Assembly (NCBI GenBank): GCA_044220875.1
Contig: JBGAQH010000005.1
Coordinates: 310,001-374,000 of the forward strand
Source of the DNA: JAEUIT01 sp044220875
GTDB taxonomy: Bacteria > Planctomycetota > Phycisphaerae > Phycisphaerales > SM1A02
DNA length: 64,000 nucleotides
Direction: 5' to 3'
The notes under the pieces were generated by a model. The model ran no database searches, was not told the origin of the DNA, and saw only the letters and a program-made list of their open reading frames with translations. Of the stretch, positions 1 through 9,147 are shown in pieces; position 1 is the stretch's first letter; every line of letters starts with the position of its first letter. Position numbers and translations under genes: made by a program.

Positions 1-1
1 C

Positions 2-2002
2 ATCGATGCAGAGGGACGGTTCGCATGGGTGACGCCGAATGTCGAGGCCATTCTCGGCGTGCGTCAGGCCGAGCTCGTCAGCGGCCGCGCGACCTTCCAT
101 CAGTTCGTCCATCCTGACGATCGCGCCAGTCTCCTCGCCGCGCTCCGCCACCGGCGGCAGGGCCGGGGCGACAGGCTCGAGTTCCAGTACCGACTGCGCG
201 CCGTCGACGGCTCTTGGCGCTGGTTCCACGAGCGTCAGGGACCGGTGCAGGGCGCCGGCACGCCGCCGCAGCTCTGGGAAATCGTCGCCGTCGATCTCAC
301 CGATCGCCGCCGCGCCGACGAACAGCAGCGTCAGGCCCTCTCGCTCCAGCAGCTCTCGACCCGCATCCTCGAAAGCTTCCTCCAAACAGCGCTCCAATCC
401 GGCGGGCTCGATGCGACCATCGGCGGCGCGATCGGTCTCCTCGGCAACCACTTCGGCGCATCGCGGGCCTCCTATTTCCTCTTCGACGCCGCCGCCGATC
501 AGGTCAAGCTCGTCAGCGAGTGGATCGCCGACGGCGCGACCTCCGCGTCCGACCGTCGGAAAGTCGTGCCGATGGAGTCGGCGAAGTGGTGGGCCTCGGC
601 GATCGCCAATGGCTCGCCCATGACGCTCGTTCGCGATGACGAGTTTCAGCGCCAGCCCGAGCTTGCGATGCGCCTCAAGCCCGAGGTCCAGTCGCTCCTC
701 TGCCTTCCGGTGATGGCCGGCGGTTCGCTCCGCGGCGCTCTCCTCTTCGAGGATCTCGTCGGCCCGCGCCGCTGGCGACCGGAGGAGATCGCGACGATGC
801 AGACCCTCGCCTTCGCCGTGGCCCGCGGTCTTGAGCAGCAGGACAGCGCCGACGCCGGCGCCCGCTTCACCGCCCTGCAGCGCCAGCTCGAACGCACCGA
901 ACTCGTCGCCCAGCTCACCGGCGGCATCGCCCACGACTTCAACAACATCCTCTTCGCGATCACGAGCCACGTGCAGCTCCTTCGCCAGCGAACGAGCGAG
1001 CCGGAGGTGCTGGCGACGCTCAAGGACATCGACCGCGTCGCCGACGGCGCCCGCGGCATCGTGAGCGGCCTCATCCACGCCCACCGCGGCGAGATCGAAC
1101 AGCCCGAGCCCCGCCCGCTCTTCCACGAGGTCGACGCGGCCGTCCGCCTCGCCGGCCGCCTGCTGCCGCGCGGCGTCACGCTCGAAACCGATCTCGGCGC
1201 CGCCCACAACTGCGTGGTCCGCTCGACCGCCCAAGGCATCCGCCAACTCGTCCTCAACCTCGTCGTGAACGCCCGCGACGCCGTTGGCCAGCGCGGCACG
1301 GTGCGGGTCTCCTGCGGCGTCGAAACGGGCTCTGACCTCGGCGCCGCGGCGGTCCTCGTCGTCGAGGACAACGGTCCCGGCGTTCCGGAAGAGCTTCGCC
1401 AGCAGGTCCTCCAGGCCTTCTTCACCACCAAGGGCGATGCCGGCACCGGCCTCGGCCTGGCCATCTGCAACCGCGTCGCTCAGGAAGCGGGCGGCAAGAT
1501 GAAGCTCGACCGCTCGCCGATCCTCGGCGGCCTTCGCGTCTCGATCTGGTTCCCGCTCCTCTCCGAACAGCCGCGCGTCGTCGAGGACGCCCCGGTCGAG
1601 ATCGACACCGACGAGCGCCTCGCCGACGTCAATCGCGTTCTCGTCGTCGAGGACGACCAGGCGATCCGCGATGTCCTCGTCGCGGCCTTCGAGAGCCTCG
1701 ACATCGACGTCGTCGCCCGACCCGACGCCGAGGGCGTCGAGTCGATCCTGATCGGCGGCCCCTTCGCGGTCGACCTCCTCATCATGGACATCGATCTCGG
1801 CGGCATGTCCGGCATCGAGTGCCTCGAACAGCTTCGGTCGAAGGGCGTGCGGATCCCCTGCCTCTTCGTCACCGGCGGCATTCAGGCTCCACCCGCCACC
1901 CTCGCTCCCTGTCGCGTCCTCCGCAAGCCGTTCCCGCTTGACGCCCTCGTCGGCGCCTGCCGCTCGGTCCTCAACGACGCGGCTGCCCGGGCCGCGGGAT
2001 GA
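2..2002 (+). CDS. Hybrid sensor histidine kinase (PAS-GAF-HisKA-HATPase-REC), 5' end missing
   Basis: Two-component sensor kinase carrying its own receiver domain. The reading frame is open from base 2, and residues before the first internal GTG (29) already read as a PAS domain (DAEGRFAWVTPNVE), so the true start lies left of the window. Counting from base 29: PAS to about residue 95, a GAF-like domain about 105-275, the H-box GIAHDFNN with the phospho-accepting His near 302, an ATPase domain with N-box (NLVVNARDA), G-boxes (EDNGPGVP, GTGLGLAI), then a receiver domain with phospho-acceptor Asp near 587 (LIMDID) and a conserved Lys in RKPF. No membrane segment is visible in the part present, so a soluble sensor is possible. 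Its 3' end overlaps the 3' end of the convergent Nudix gene by 32 bp. Confidence 0.9.
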   Translation: MDAEGRFAWVTPNVEAILGVRQAELVSGRATFHQFVHPDDRASLLAALRHRRQGRGDRLEFQYRLRAVDGSWRWFHERQGPVQGAGTPPQLWEIVAVDLTDRRRADEQQRQALSLQQLSTRILESFLQTALQSGGLDATIGGAIGLLGNHFGASRASYFLFDAAADQVKLVSEWIADGATSASDRRKVVPMESAKWWASAIANGSPMTLVRDDEFQRQPELAMRLKPEVQSLLCLPVMAGGSLRGALLFEDLVGPRRWRPEEIATMQTLAFAVARGLEQQDSADAGARFTALQRQLERTELVAQLTGGIAHDFNNILFAITSHVQLLRQRTSEPEVLATLKDIDRVADGARGIVSGLIHAHRGEIEQPEPRPLFHEVDAAVRLAGRLLPRGVTLETDLGAAHNCVVRSTAQGIRQLVLNLVVNARDAVGQRGTVRVSCGVETGSDLGAAAVLVVEDNGPGVPEELRQQVLQAFFTTKGDAGTGLGLAICNRVAQEAGGKMKLDRSPILGGLRVSIWFPLLSEQPRVVEDAPVEIDTDERLADVNRVLVVEDDQAIRDVLVAAFESLDIDVVARPDAEGVESILIGGPFAVDLLIMDIDLGGMSGIECLEQLRSKGVRIPCLFVTGGIQAPPATLAPCRVLRKPFPLDALVGACRSVLNDAAARAAG

Positions 2003-2654
2003 GTTCGCACATCGCCCGCGCGACGCGACACAGGGGCTCGGGCCATTCGCCGGGGCGAACGAGCCGCCGCTCGGCGTGTTCCCACGCGTGCGTCGCATCG
2101 CTCTCGCTCGATGGCGTGACCTCGAGCGTGTGGACGACCTCCCACGAGAGCGCTCCCGGGTCGTAGAGCAAGGCCACGGCGATCGGCGCGCCGACCGCCT
2201 CGAAGTCCGTCTCCTCGCCCAACTCGCGGAGAACGCACCGCGCCGGATCGTCGCTCGGCTCGAGCCCGCCTCCCGGCGCGAACTCCCATTCGTTGGGATA
2301 GAAGGCGACCGAGCCGGAGCGCTTCGCCATCAGGTAGCGCCCGTCGTAGCGGCAGAGTCCCTTCGCCCCGAGCGGCCGCACGCCGCAGTCAACTCCGCCG
2401 ACGAGTCCCGGCCGCTGCACCGCATAGAAGCGGTACGAGCTCTCGGACACGTGGATGGTCACCCCGCCGTGGCCGTTGCGGCTCGTTCCCAGGACATGCA
2501 GGATCGGGCCGTCGAAGTAGCGCGGATTCGCGGTCTGAAGCGAAGCCCACGCCCGATCGACCGCGGCGAGGGAGACCTTCGGAAGAAACGGCCCCTCGAC
2601 CCTGAGCACCTGAGGCGGTCGCCGCAGACGGATCATCCGGGGGTGATCGATCAT
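1971..2654 (-). CDS. Nudix family hydrolase
   Basis: Predicted to cleave a nucleoside diphosphate linked to another moiety; the substrate cannot be told from sequence. A Nudix box is visible in the middle (GGGLEPSDDPARCVLRELGEET), with the REL-EE core intact; the upstream acidic position is Asp where most members have Glu. The start ATG at 2654 gives 227 residues, in the size range of ADP-ribose/UDP-sugar pyrophosphatases. Its stop lies inside the 3' end of the convergent histidine kinase gene, so the two share 32 bp. It probably follows the downstream-oriented POT transporter gene with only about 40 nt between them. Confidence 0.8.
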   Translation of the reverse strand: MIDHPRMIRLRRPPQVLRVEGPFLPKVSLAAVDRAWASLQTANPRYFDGPILHVLGTSRNGHGGVTIHVSESSYRFYAVQRPGLVGGVDCGVRPLGAKGLCRYDGRYLMAKRSGSVAFYPNEWEFAPGGGLEPSDDPARCVLRELGEETDFEAVGAPIAVALLYDPGALSWEVVHTLEVTPSSESDATHAWEHAERRLVRPGEWPEPLCRVARAMCELIPRPGQPRR

Positions 2655-2693
2655 GTGGTCCTGTCGCCCGCCCGCTCGCAGGGGCGCCGCCGC

Positions 2694-4070
2694 TTACGTC
2701 GCCGCCTCGTCCTGCAGGTACTCGCGCGGCTTGTAGACGAACGCGACGCCGATGAAGAGGACGGCCGCGACGAGCATGAACACCGTGAAGAACCAGTAGT
2801 AGCTCGCGCCGGTCAGCGTCGAGTTGCCCTTCTCGTCCTGGGTGAAGCGGTTCACGAGGGCCGTGAAGGCGTTGCCGCCCGAGACCGAGAGCAGGTACAT
2901 GCTCATGATGAAGGACTTCATCTTGGGCGGGGCCTGCGTGTAGCTGAACTCAAGGCAGGTGATCGAGACCATGACCTCGGCCGCGGTCAGGATGACGTAG
3001 GCGAGGATCTGCCAGGCGATGCTCGGCTTGCCGCCGTCGACGATCCACTGCTCGATCACGGCCGAGAGCCCGAAGGCGAGCACCGTGAGGAAGAAGCCCA
3101 TCGAGATCTTGCGGAGCGGCGTGAGCGGGAAGACCTTGTTGATCGCCGGATAGACGAGATAGGTGAAGAGCGGGATGTAGCAGAGGATCAGGAGCGGGTT
3201 GATCGCCTGCACCTGGCTCTCGAGCCACGTGATCCCCATGAAGTCGAGGTTCATCTTGTTGGCCTGTTCCACCCAGGCCGAGCCCGACTGGTCGTAGAGC
3301 GACCAGAAGCAGGCGACAAAGAGGTAGATCGGGACAAGCTTGAGCAGCGTCTTGAAGCCGCCGCCTGAGACGAACTCGTCGACGTACTTGCCGAGACCGA
3401 CCGCCGGGATGTGCACGAACTTGTAGCGTCCGAGCCAGAAGATGATCGTCGCGATGCCCATCAGGATGCCGGGCACGCCGAACGCCCAGCCTGGACCGGC
3501 GTTCTTGAGGAGCCACGGGGTGAGAAGCGTCGAGAAGAACGAGCCGAAGTTGATCGAGAAGTAGAACCAGCCGAAGACCTTCGACATGAGGTGCTGGTTG
3601 CTCTTGCCGAACTGGTCGCCGACGTTCGCCGAGACGCAGGGCTTGATGCCGCCCGAGCCGATCGCCACGAGCGAGAGTCCGACGCCCAGCCACACCTTCG
3701 GCTCGAAGGTCGCCTGCAGCATCGCCGGCGGCAGGTCGATCAGGGCCAGCGAGAGGTGGCCGAGGCAGTACACGATCGACAGCCAGAGGATCGTGCGGTA
3801 CTTGCCGATGAGGGCGTCGGAGATGATCGCCCCGATGACCGGGAAGAAGTATGCGCTCGCGACGAACCAGCTCACCCACTCGCGCCCCTGCGTCGGCGTC
3901 GCGAAGGCCGGCTCGCCCCCGGAGGTGCGGAGGTACTCGGTCATGAAGACGAAGAGAATCGTCTTCATGCCGTAGAACGAGAACCGTTCGGCGGCTTCGT
4001 TGCCAACGATGTACGGGATGCCCTTGGGCATCTCCGACGACTGCACCGGCGCGGTGAGATACTTCCCCAT
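2694..4070 (-). CDS. POT/PTR2 family proton-dependent oligopeptide transporter
   Basis: Inner-membrane symporter predicted to import di- and tripeptides with protons (major facilitator fold). The 458-residue protein has the length of DtpT/PepT-like proteins and 12-14 hydrophobic segments. The family signature ExxERF-x-YG is present near residues 25-34 (EAAERFSFYG), and a glycine-rich GSGGIKPCVSA segment matches the POT motif around TM4-TM5. The start ATG at 4070 is the only sensible one, just before MGKYLTAP. The Nudix gene follows on the same strand. Confidence 0.9.
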   Translation of the reverse strand: MGKYLTAPVQSSEMPKGIPYIVGNEAAERFSFYGMKTILFVFMTEYLRTSGGEPAFATPTQGREWVSWFVASAYFFPVIGAIISDALIGKYRTILWLSIVYCLGHLSLALIDLPPAMLQATFEPKVWLGVGLSLVAIGSGGIKPCVSANVGDQFGKSNQHLMSKVFGWFYFSINFGSFFSTLLTPWLLKNAGPGWAFGVPGILMGIATIIFWLGRYKFVHIPAVGLGKYVDEFVSGGGFKTLLKLVPIYLFVACFWSLYDQSGSAWVEQANKMNLDFMGITWLESQVQAINPLLILCYIPLFTYLVYPAINKVFPLTPLRKISMGFFLTVLAFGLSAVIEQWIVDGGKPSIAWQILAYVILTAAEVMVSITCLEFSYTQAPPKMKSFIMSMYLLSVSGGNAFTALVNRFTQDEKGNSTLTGASYYWFFTVFMLVAAVLFIGVAFVYKPREYLQDEAAT

Positions 4071-4179
4071 GGTCCGGGCAGACTAACGCAAAGTCCTGCG
4101 GACCGCGCTCGGCAAGTTGCGGGATCCCTCGGTTCCGATCCCGGTCGTTCGCGGCGTCCGACGCTCGAATCGATCGAGT

Positions 4180-5638
4180 TCAGGGACCGAAGGGCGCAGC
4201 GCCGCCCGGACCGAGCGGTAGGCCAATACTCCCCCACGCGATCAGGAACGCCAGCCACACCAACCACGCCGTCAGGCTGTACGGCAGGAGCAGCGAGATC
4301 GCCGTGCCGACGCCCGCGCTCGGCTCATAGCGTCGGATGACGACGAGCACCACGACGAGGTAGGCATTGAGCGGCGTGATCGGGTTGGTCACCGAATCGC
4401 CGACCCGATAGGCGGCCTGGACGAGCTCGGGCGAGAGTCCGAGCCCCATGAAGAGCGGCACCATGACCGGAGCGAGGATCGCCCACTTCGCACTGGCGCT
4501 CGACATGATCGACGCCTTCGACCGCGATCATGATGCCCAGGTTCGACCGGTCGAACCACTTGATGAACTGGCCGGCGAAGAACGCCAGCACGATGTAGGT
4601 GCCCATCGAGGCCATCGACTCGCCCATCCGCGTGGCGACGTCGCGATCGCTCCGGACGTTGCCGGCCGCGATGCCGTAGGCAACCCCCGGAAGCAGGAAC
4701 GCAACGAAGAGAATCGGCACGAGGGCATCGGTCCAGACGGCGACCATGCGGCCGGGCACCTTCTCGTACTCGCCCGAGAGCGGCCAGCCGGGCACGGTCG
4801 CAAGGGCCACGATCGTCCCGATGGTCAGGAGCGCCACGATCCCCGCCGCCGTGAGCCCGCGGCGCTCTTCGGCGTTGAGCCGCTCCGGTCCCGTGGCGTT
4901 GATGCCGCCTTGGGCAATCTGCTTCGCCACCGTCGCCCTGTCGAATCGCGGCTCGATGATGAACGCCGTGACCGCCCAGCCGACGAGCGTCAGCAGGAAG
5001 GTCGAGGCGAACATGAAATACCAGTTGCAGTCAACCCGCACGTCGATCGCGGGCTGGACGAGCTTCGCCGCCGACAGGGTGATGCCCTGCAGGAGCGGAT
5101 CGAGACTCGTGATCAGGAGGTTCGCGCTGAAGCCGCCGCCGATCCCGAAGGTCACCGCCGCGAGCCCGGCCAACGGCGATCGGCCCACGGTCGCGTAGAC
5201 CGCGGCGACCAGCGGCGGCAGGACGACATAGCCCGCATCGGCCGCGGCCGAGGAGTTCACGCCGGCGAAGACGACCGCCGGCGTCAGCAGGCTCGCGGGC
5301 GTCGCAAGAACAATGAGCTTGAGCGACGCCGCAAAGAGTCCGGTCCGCTCGGCAACGCCGATCCCGAGCATGGCGACCAGCACCACGCCCAGCGGATGGA
5401 AGTCGAGGAAGTTTCGAATCGCGTTGAGCCAGATCCAGCGCTGCTCATTCACCGCAAGAAGATTCACCGCGGTGACGACCTCGCCCGGCTTCGACGGATG
5501 CGGCACCGACCAGCCGCTGGCCGCCGCGACCGCGGAACCGAGCAGCACGGCAACGCAGCCGAGGACGAAGAGCGTCGCCGGATCGGGCAGACGGTTCCCG
5601 ACGCGTTCGACCATGGCGAGCGGGCTGAAGCGGAGCAT
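4180..5638 (-). pseudogene. AbgT family transporter, interrupted by an internal deletion/frameshift
   Basis: The N-terminal piece (from ATG 5638) and the C-terminal piece (reading to 4180) together match the AbgT family, membrane transporters linked to p-aminobenzoyl-glutamate uptake or sulfonamide efflux. The N-terminal part runs through NLGIMIAVEG and then loses the family frame near 4540; the family resumes in another frame at SSASAKWAILAPV near 4505 and continues through the conserved GDSVTNPITPL segment. The pieces abut with no room for the hydrophobic segment that normally separates NLG from SASAKWA, so roughly 30 residues plus a frameshift appear lost. It may be a pseudogene or a sequencing/assembly error. 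Unbroken, it would be about 500 residues. Confidence 0.75.
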
Positions 5639-5699
5639 GCGTCGCAGCGTAGCGGAGATCGAGCGAGCGCCGATGGACGATCATTTGGGCGCTCGACCG

Positions 5700-5727
5700 T
5701 TGACCGACACACCTCGTTCGATAGGCT
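5700..5727 (+). promoter_or_regulatory. Sigma-70-type promoter of the 5749 gene
   Basis: TTGACC (5700-5705), a 16-nt spacer and TAGGCT (5722-5727). A GGAGG ribosome-binding site (5735-5739) follows nine bases before the ATG at 5749. The same architecture, with similar spacer bases, occurs at 53089-53116. Confidence 0.55.
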
Positions 5728-5748
5728 GGCCCTCGGAGGTCCGCACGC

Positions 5749-8325
5749 ATGGGAACGTTCGTCCGCAGGTTCGTCCGACTCGTGAGTGCGTCGCTCGTCA
5801 TAGCGGGCCTGTTCGGCCGTCCCGCGACCGCCACGGCCCAAGGCTACGGCAGCCTGATTCCCGAACCGATTCGCCTCTGCGAGATCGGAACCTGGTTCGA
5901 AACGCGACTCGATCGGCGCGTCGCCAACGAAGAGCGCGAGGCGATCCTCGCGGCGCAGACGACCTACTGGAACGCCTACCGCGAGCTGGCGGAGAAGGAA
6001 TTCGATCCCCTTGCCGCCAACGAGCAGGACGCATGGCGCGAGCCGGCGAAACTTCCCGAGCGTTCACGGCGGATTGCCAGCGCAGCCCGAACGATCGAGG
6101 AGCTCGACCGCACCCTCTTCGACGCGATCGACGCCGCCATTCCCGAAGCCGAACGCCCAGCCTTCGCCTCGGTCCGCCTCGCCCGATCGATCCTGCGACT
6201 CGAGGCCACCGACCGTCTTGGTCTCGGCAGCGAGGGGCAATCGCCGGCCATCGTCGACGAGATGCTCATGCTCCGCCATCTCTCGCCCGCCACGCGGCAG
6301 GCGATCCGTCCGGCGCTTGTGTTGCATGAGGCCCGCATCGAATCGGCGCTCCGCGAGGTGCGCGCGGCGACCGACCGTTTCCAGGATCGCCTCACGACCG
6401 CGGTCATTCGGCGCGTCGCGGCCGGCGAATCGGTGACGGCCGCCTACGCCCCGGCCCGGGACGAGGTCATCGAAGCCCTCGGCGATTGGACCGCCCCCGC
6501 CCGTCGGCTCGTCGCGGCGATCGCGGCCTGCCGCACGGAGTTCAACCGCTTGGTCGAGTTCGATCTCGCCCGCGAGTTCGCGTGGAGCCGGTTCGGCCGA
6601 CAGGACCCGATGGGCAGTGGCATCTTCGTCGACTCCCTCATGGTCGAGCGGCACTTTCGCCTCGCCCTGCGGGCGACGAAGGACGAGGCTCGCCGAGCCG
6701 AGCTGCGAACAGCCTACGCGCAATGGGCGAAGGAGGATGACGGTTTTGTCGATCGTGTCCTCCTCCGGCTCAGTGACCCGAAGGAGGTCCAGACCCTGCT
6801 CGGCGACACAGCGCCGCTGCGTGAGGAGCGTGACGCAATCGGCACGAAGGCGATCGCCCGCATCCGGGCGATGGTGCCGGACCTTCCGATGATGGACGAC
6901 GCGGCGTTGCATCGGGACATCTTTGCCAGTGGCCCAGAGCCCGAGGGAGAGGACGATCCCGCACGCGAAGGAGGCGGACTCCTCGGCTCTGTCTCGGCGG
7001 ACATGCGGTTCGGGTCGCGCGAAGCGGCCTCGCGGTGGCGCATCAACTGGCGTCCCGCGCCGCTCGAGGCGGACGCGGTGCTTGCCTGGTGCCCCGACGC
7101 GACCGAGGCCGAGCGGGCGACGGTGCGGCAGGTACTCACGGACGCGGAGGAGCGGTGGAAGGAGCGGATCCTCGATCCCTTCGAAGACCTCGTCGCTCGG
7201 CGCGGGAACGCCCTCGGGCGAATCTATGGTGAAGCGGCGAAGGCCCAACGGGGCGAAGCGCCCGGCGAACGGCCCGCTCGCGAGAGCTTTGTCGGCTTCG
7301 GCGAGGAGAGCGTCGAACTCTTCGACCGGATCGCCGCGTTCGACGCCGCCCTCTTTGACGAAATCGCCGCGGTGCTCGGCGTGAACGCCGGCGAAGCGCA
7401 GACGCGCCCGACCTCGCTCGGCGTCGCCCTTGCATTGGCCCGCTGCGAGCGGGCCTTGGCGATCTGGGCCGACAGCGAGGAACTCTCGGGCGTCTCCTGG
7501 AACCACGAGGTCCTGCCGAATCTGCCGACGCTCCTGCGGACCTCGGTGCCGATCGAGCATCGGCCAAGCGTCGGCGCTGCGATCGCCGCCGACGCCGCGA
7601 CGTGGATCGCGATGGCCCGCGAGCGACGCATCGGGCGTGCTCGAGGGGATTCGCTCCGCGACTGGGCCATGGCCGAAGGCATGCTCCGCCAGAGCGATCT
7701 GCAGCGGCGGCAGATGGCGGGCGCGACGCCCGAGGAACTGCAGAAGGCTTGGGACGAATTCGCCGCGTGGCGAGCGGACCCGGTCGAGATGACCGGCAAG
7801 GGCGATGGCTGGTTGGTCTACCGCAGCCAGTCGACGCACTGGCGCGAGCGATTCGCTGCGCTCCTCGACAGCCTGACCGCGACGAGCGAAGGCCGCTTCA
7901 CCGCCGACCAACGTTTGGCGGTCGAAATCGAGTACGAGCGCATGGTCGCCCCGAACCGATTCCACGAGATCCGCGACCCCGCCCCATTCTTCCGGCGCGC
8001 CCCACAATGCATCGCCGACGACGAACCGCGCCGCGCTGCCATCGAATCACTCGCCACCGACAGCGCCCGCGACCTCGATCGCTGGACCCTCACCTGCCTC
8101 GCCGCGATGCGCGAGCGGGCACCGACATTCCGTCCCGGCACGCTCCTCGATGACAGTTCGGGCCGCGCCGAACTCCGCTTCCGCCTCGACCGCTGCGAGC
8201 GCTACACCGCCACCACCTGGCGCCTCATCGGACTCCTCACCCCCGACGAACTCAACCGCCTCCCAGCCCTCCGCGACTACGACCGCCTCTGCGTCCTGAG
8301 CGGAACCGCCTGGTGGAACGAGTGA
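5749..8325 (+). CDS. Secreted protein of unknown function (858 aa)
   Basis: Not recognised. The first 31 residues form a signal peptide (basic start, hydrophobic SASLVIAGLFG core, cleavage probably after ATAQ or nearby). The rest is hydrophilic, rich in Arg, Glu and Ala, mostly alpha-helical by composition, with no second membrane segment and no catalytic motif that I can name. A clear promoter and a GGAGG site support expression from ATG 5749. Its stop codon lies inside the left arm of a long inverted repeat. It faces the convergent asparaginase gene and is divergent from the broken AbgT gene, so it is monocistronic. Confidence 0.75.
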   Translation: MGTFVRRFVRLVSASLVIAGLFGRPATATAQGYGSLIPEPIRLCEIGTWFETRLDRRVANEEREAILAAQTTYWNAYRELAEKEFDPLAANEQDAWREPAKLPERSRRIASAARTIEELDRTLFDAIDAAIPEAERPAFASVRLARSILRLEATDRLGLGSEGQSPAIVDEMLMLRHLSPATRQAIRPALVLHEARIESALREVRAATDRFQDRLTTAVIRRVAAGESVTAAYAPARDEVIEALGDWTAPARRLVAAIAACRTEFNRLVEFDLAREFAWSRFGRQDPMGSGIFVDSLMVERHFRLALRATKDEARRAELRTAYAQWAKEDDGFVDRVLLRLSDPKEVQTLLGDTAPLREERDAIGTKAIARIRAMVPDLPMMDDAALHRDIFASGPEPEGEDDPAREGGGLLGSVSADMRFGSREAASRWRINWRPAPLEADAVLAWCPDATEAERATVRQVLTDAEERWKERILDPFEDLVARRGNALGRIYGEAAKAQRGEAPGERPARESFVGFGEESVELFDRIAAFDAALFDEIAAVLGVNAGEAQTRPTSLGVALALARCERALAIWADSEELSGVSWNHEVLPNLPTLLRTSVPIEHRPSVGAAIAADAATWIAMARERRIGRARGDSLRDWAMAEGMLRQSDLQRRQMAGATPEELQKAWDEFAAWRADPVEMTGKGDGWLVYRSQSTHWRERFAALLDSLTATSEGRFTADQRLAVEIEYERMVAPNRFHEIRDPAPFFRRAPQCIADDEPRRAAIESLATDSARDLDRWTLTCLAAMRERAPTFRPGTLLDDSSGRAELRFRLDRCERYTATTWRLIGLLTPDELNRLPALRDYDRLCVLSGTAWWNE

Positions 8326-8572
8326 GGGGGGGAGAGTTCAACACAGAGGCGCAGAGGACACAGAGGGCCACAGAGAAGGCAGTGGGATAGAGGGAAAAGA
8401 GAAATTCATCGGAGGTGACGACGTGTATCGATCGAAGAAGCGCAGGACACACGTCGCCTCGTCCATGCAAGTCACGCCTCACGCTTCCCCGCTCTCGCGC
8501 ATTTCCTGTCTCCACCTGCCTTCTCTGTGGCCCTCTGTGTCCTCTGTGCCTCGGTGTTGAATCCCCCCCTCA
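8323..8572. repeat. Inverted-repeat element between two convergent stop codons
   Basis: Left arm 8323-8385 and right arm 8513-8572 are near-perfect reverse complements over about 60 bp, built on repeats of CACAGAG and GGGCCACAGAGAAGGCAG. The arms begin with the stop codon of each convergent gene followed by a G-run. The 127-nt centre has a shorter GACGTGT/ACACGTC inverted repeat and no gene. It could fold into one long hairpin on either strand and act as a bidirectional terminator, or be a MITE-like insertion. Confidence 0.75.
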
Positions 8573-9100
8573 CGCGCGCGTGAACGTCCCCCGCTCGCGG
8601 TCCTTCTCCACGCCCGGAAACGCCAGCACGCGGTTGTGCATCGCGACGTAGACGCCGGGCGGGACGATCTGCACCGCGAGCAGCGCCTCGGTCACGTTTT
8701 GGGTCGCGTCGGTGCGGCGCAGCTCGTAGGGGCGCATCGCGCCGGTGAGGATGATCGGCTTCGTCAGGTGGCCCTTCGCGCTCAGGCGTTCGTGGATCCG
8801 GTGGCCGGTCACCGCGAGGCGATCGGTGCCGTGCACGATGACGACGCCGTCGTGGTTTCGGCTCATGATCTCGGCCGTGTCGGCGATGAGGTCATGGTCG
8901 GCCTCGCTCATCTCGAGCGAGTCCTTGTTCATGAGCGGAACGCGATCGATCGTCAGGCCGCGCAGGTCGAGGGAGCCGAGGAGAAGATCGAGGACGCTCA
9001 TCCGGTTCGAGAGCATGCCGCCGAACTCGTCGTAGGTCTTTTCGATGGTGCCGCCGGTCGAGATGAGGGCGAGCTTGAAGAGTGAGGTGCCAGAGGGCAT
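8570..9100 (-). CDS. Single-domain L-asparaginase-like protein
   Basis: Matches the N-terminal catalytic domain of type I/II asparaginases: STGGTIE at residues 14-20 with the nucleophile Thr region, and HGTD at 90-93 carrying the second catalytic Thr-Asp pair, followed by LTGAMRP. At 176 residues it lacks the usual C-terminal domain (typical enzymes are about 330 residues), but a family of short asparaginase-domain proteins exists, so it is probably complete rather than truncated. Activity on asparagine is unproven. The stop codon lies in the right arm of the inverted-repeat element. It follows the YyaL gene on the opposite side of a 47-nt gap, same strand. Confidence 0.8.
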   Translation of the reverse strand: MPSGTSLFKLALISTGGTIEKTYDEFGGMLSNRMSVLDLLLGSLDLRGLTIDRVPLMNKDSLEMSEADHDLIADTAEIMSRNHDGVVIVHGTDRLAVTGHRIHERLSAKGHLTKPIILTGAMRPYELRRTDATQNVTEALLAVQIVPPGVYVAMHNRVLAFPGVEKDRERGTFTRA

Positions 9101-9147
9101 GGCGGGGTTGTATCAAAGGGAAGGCCGCGCACGGCGGTCGGATCGGG

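Noticed and set aside
8252..8515. Short open frame inside the inverted-repeat element (minus strand)
   Set aside because: It overlaps the end of the 858-residue gene and is made of the repeat sequence itself.
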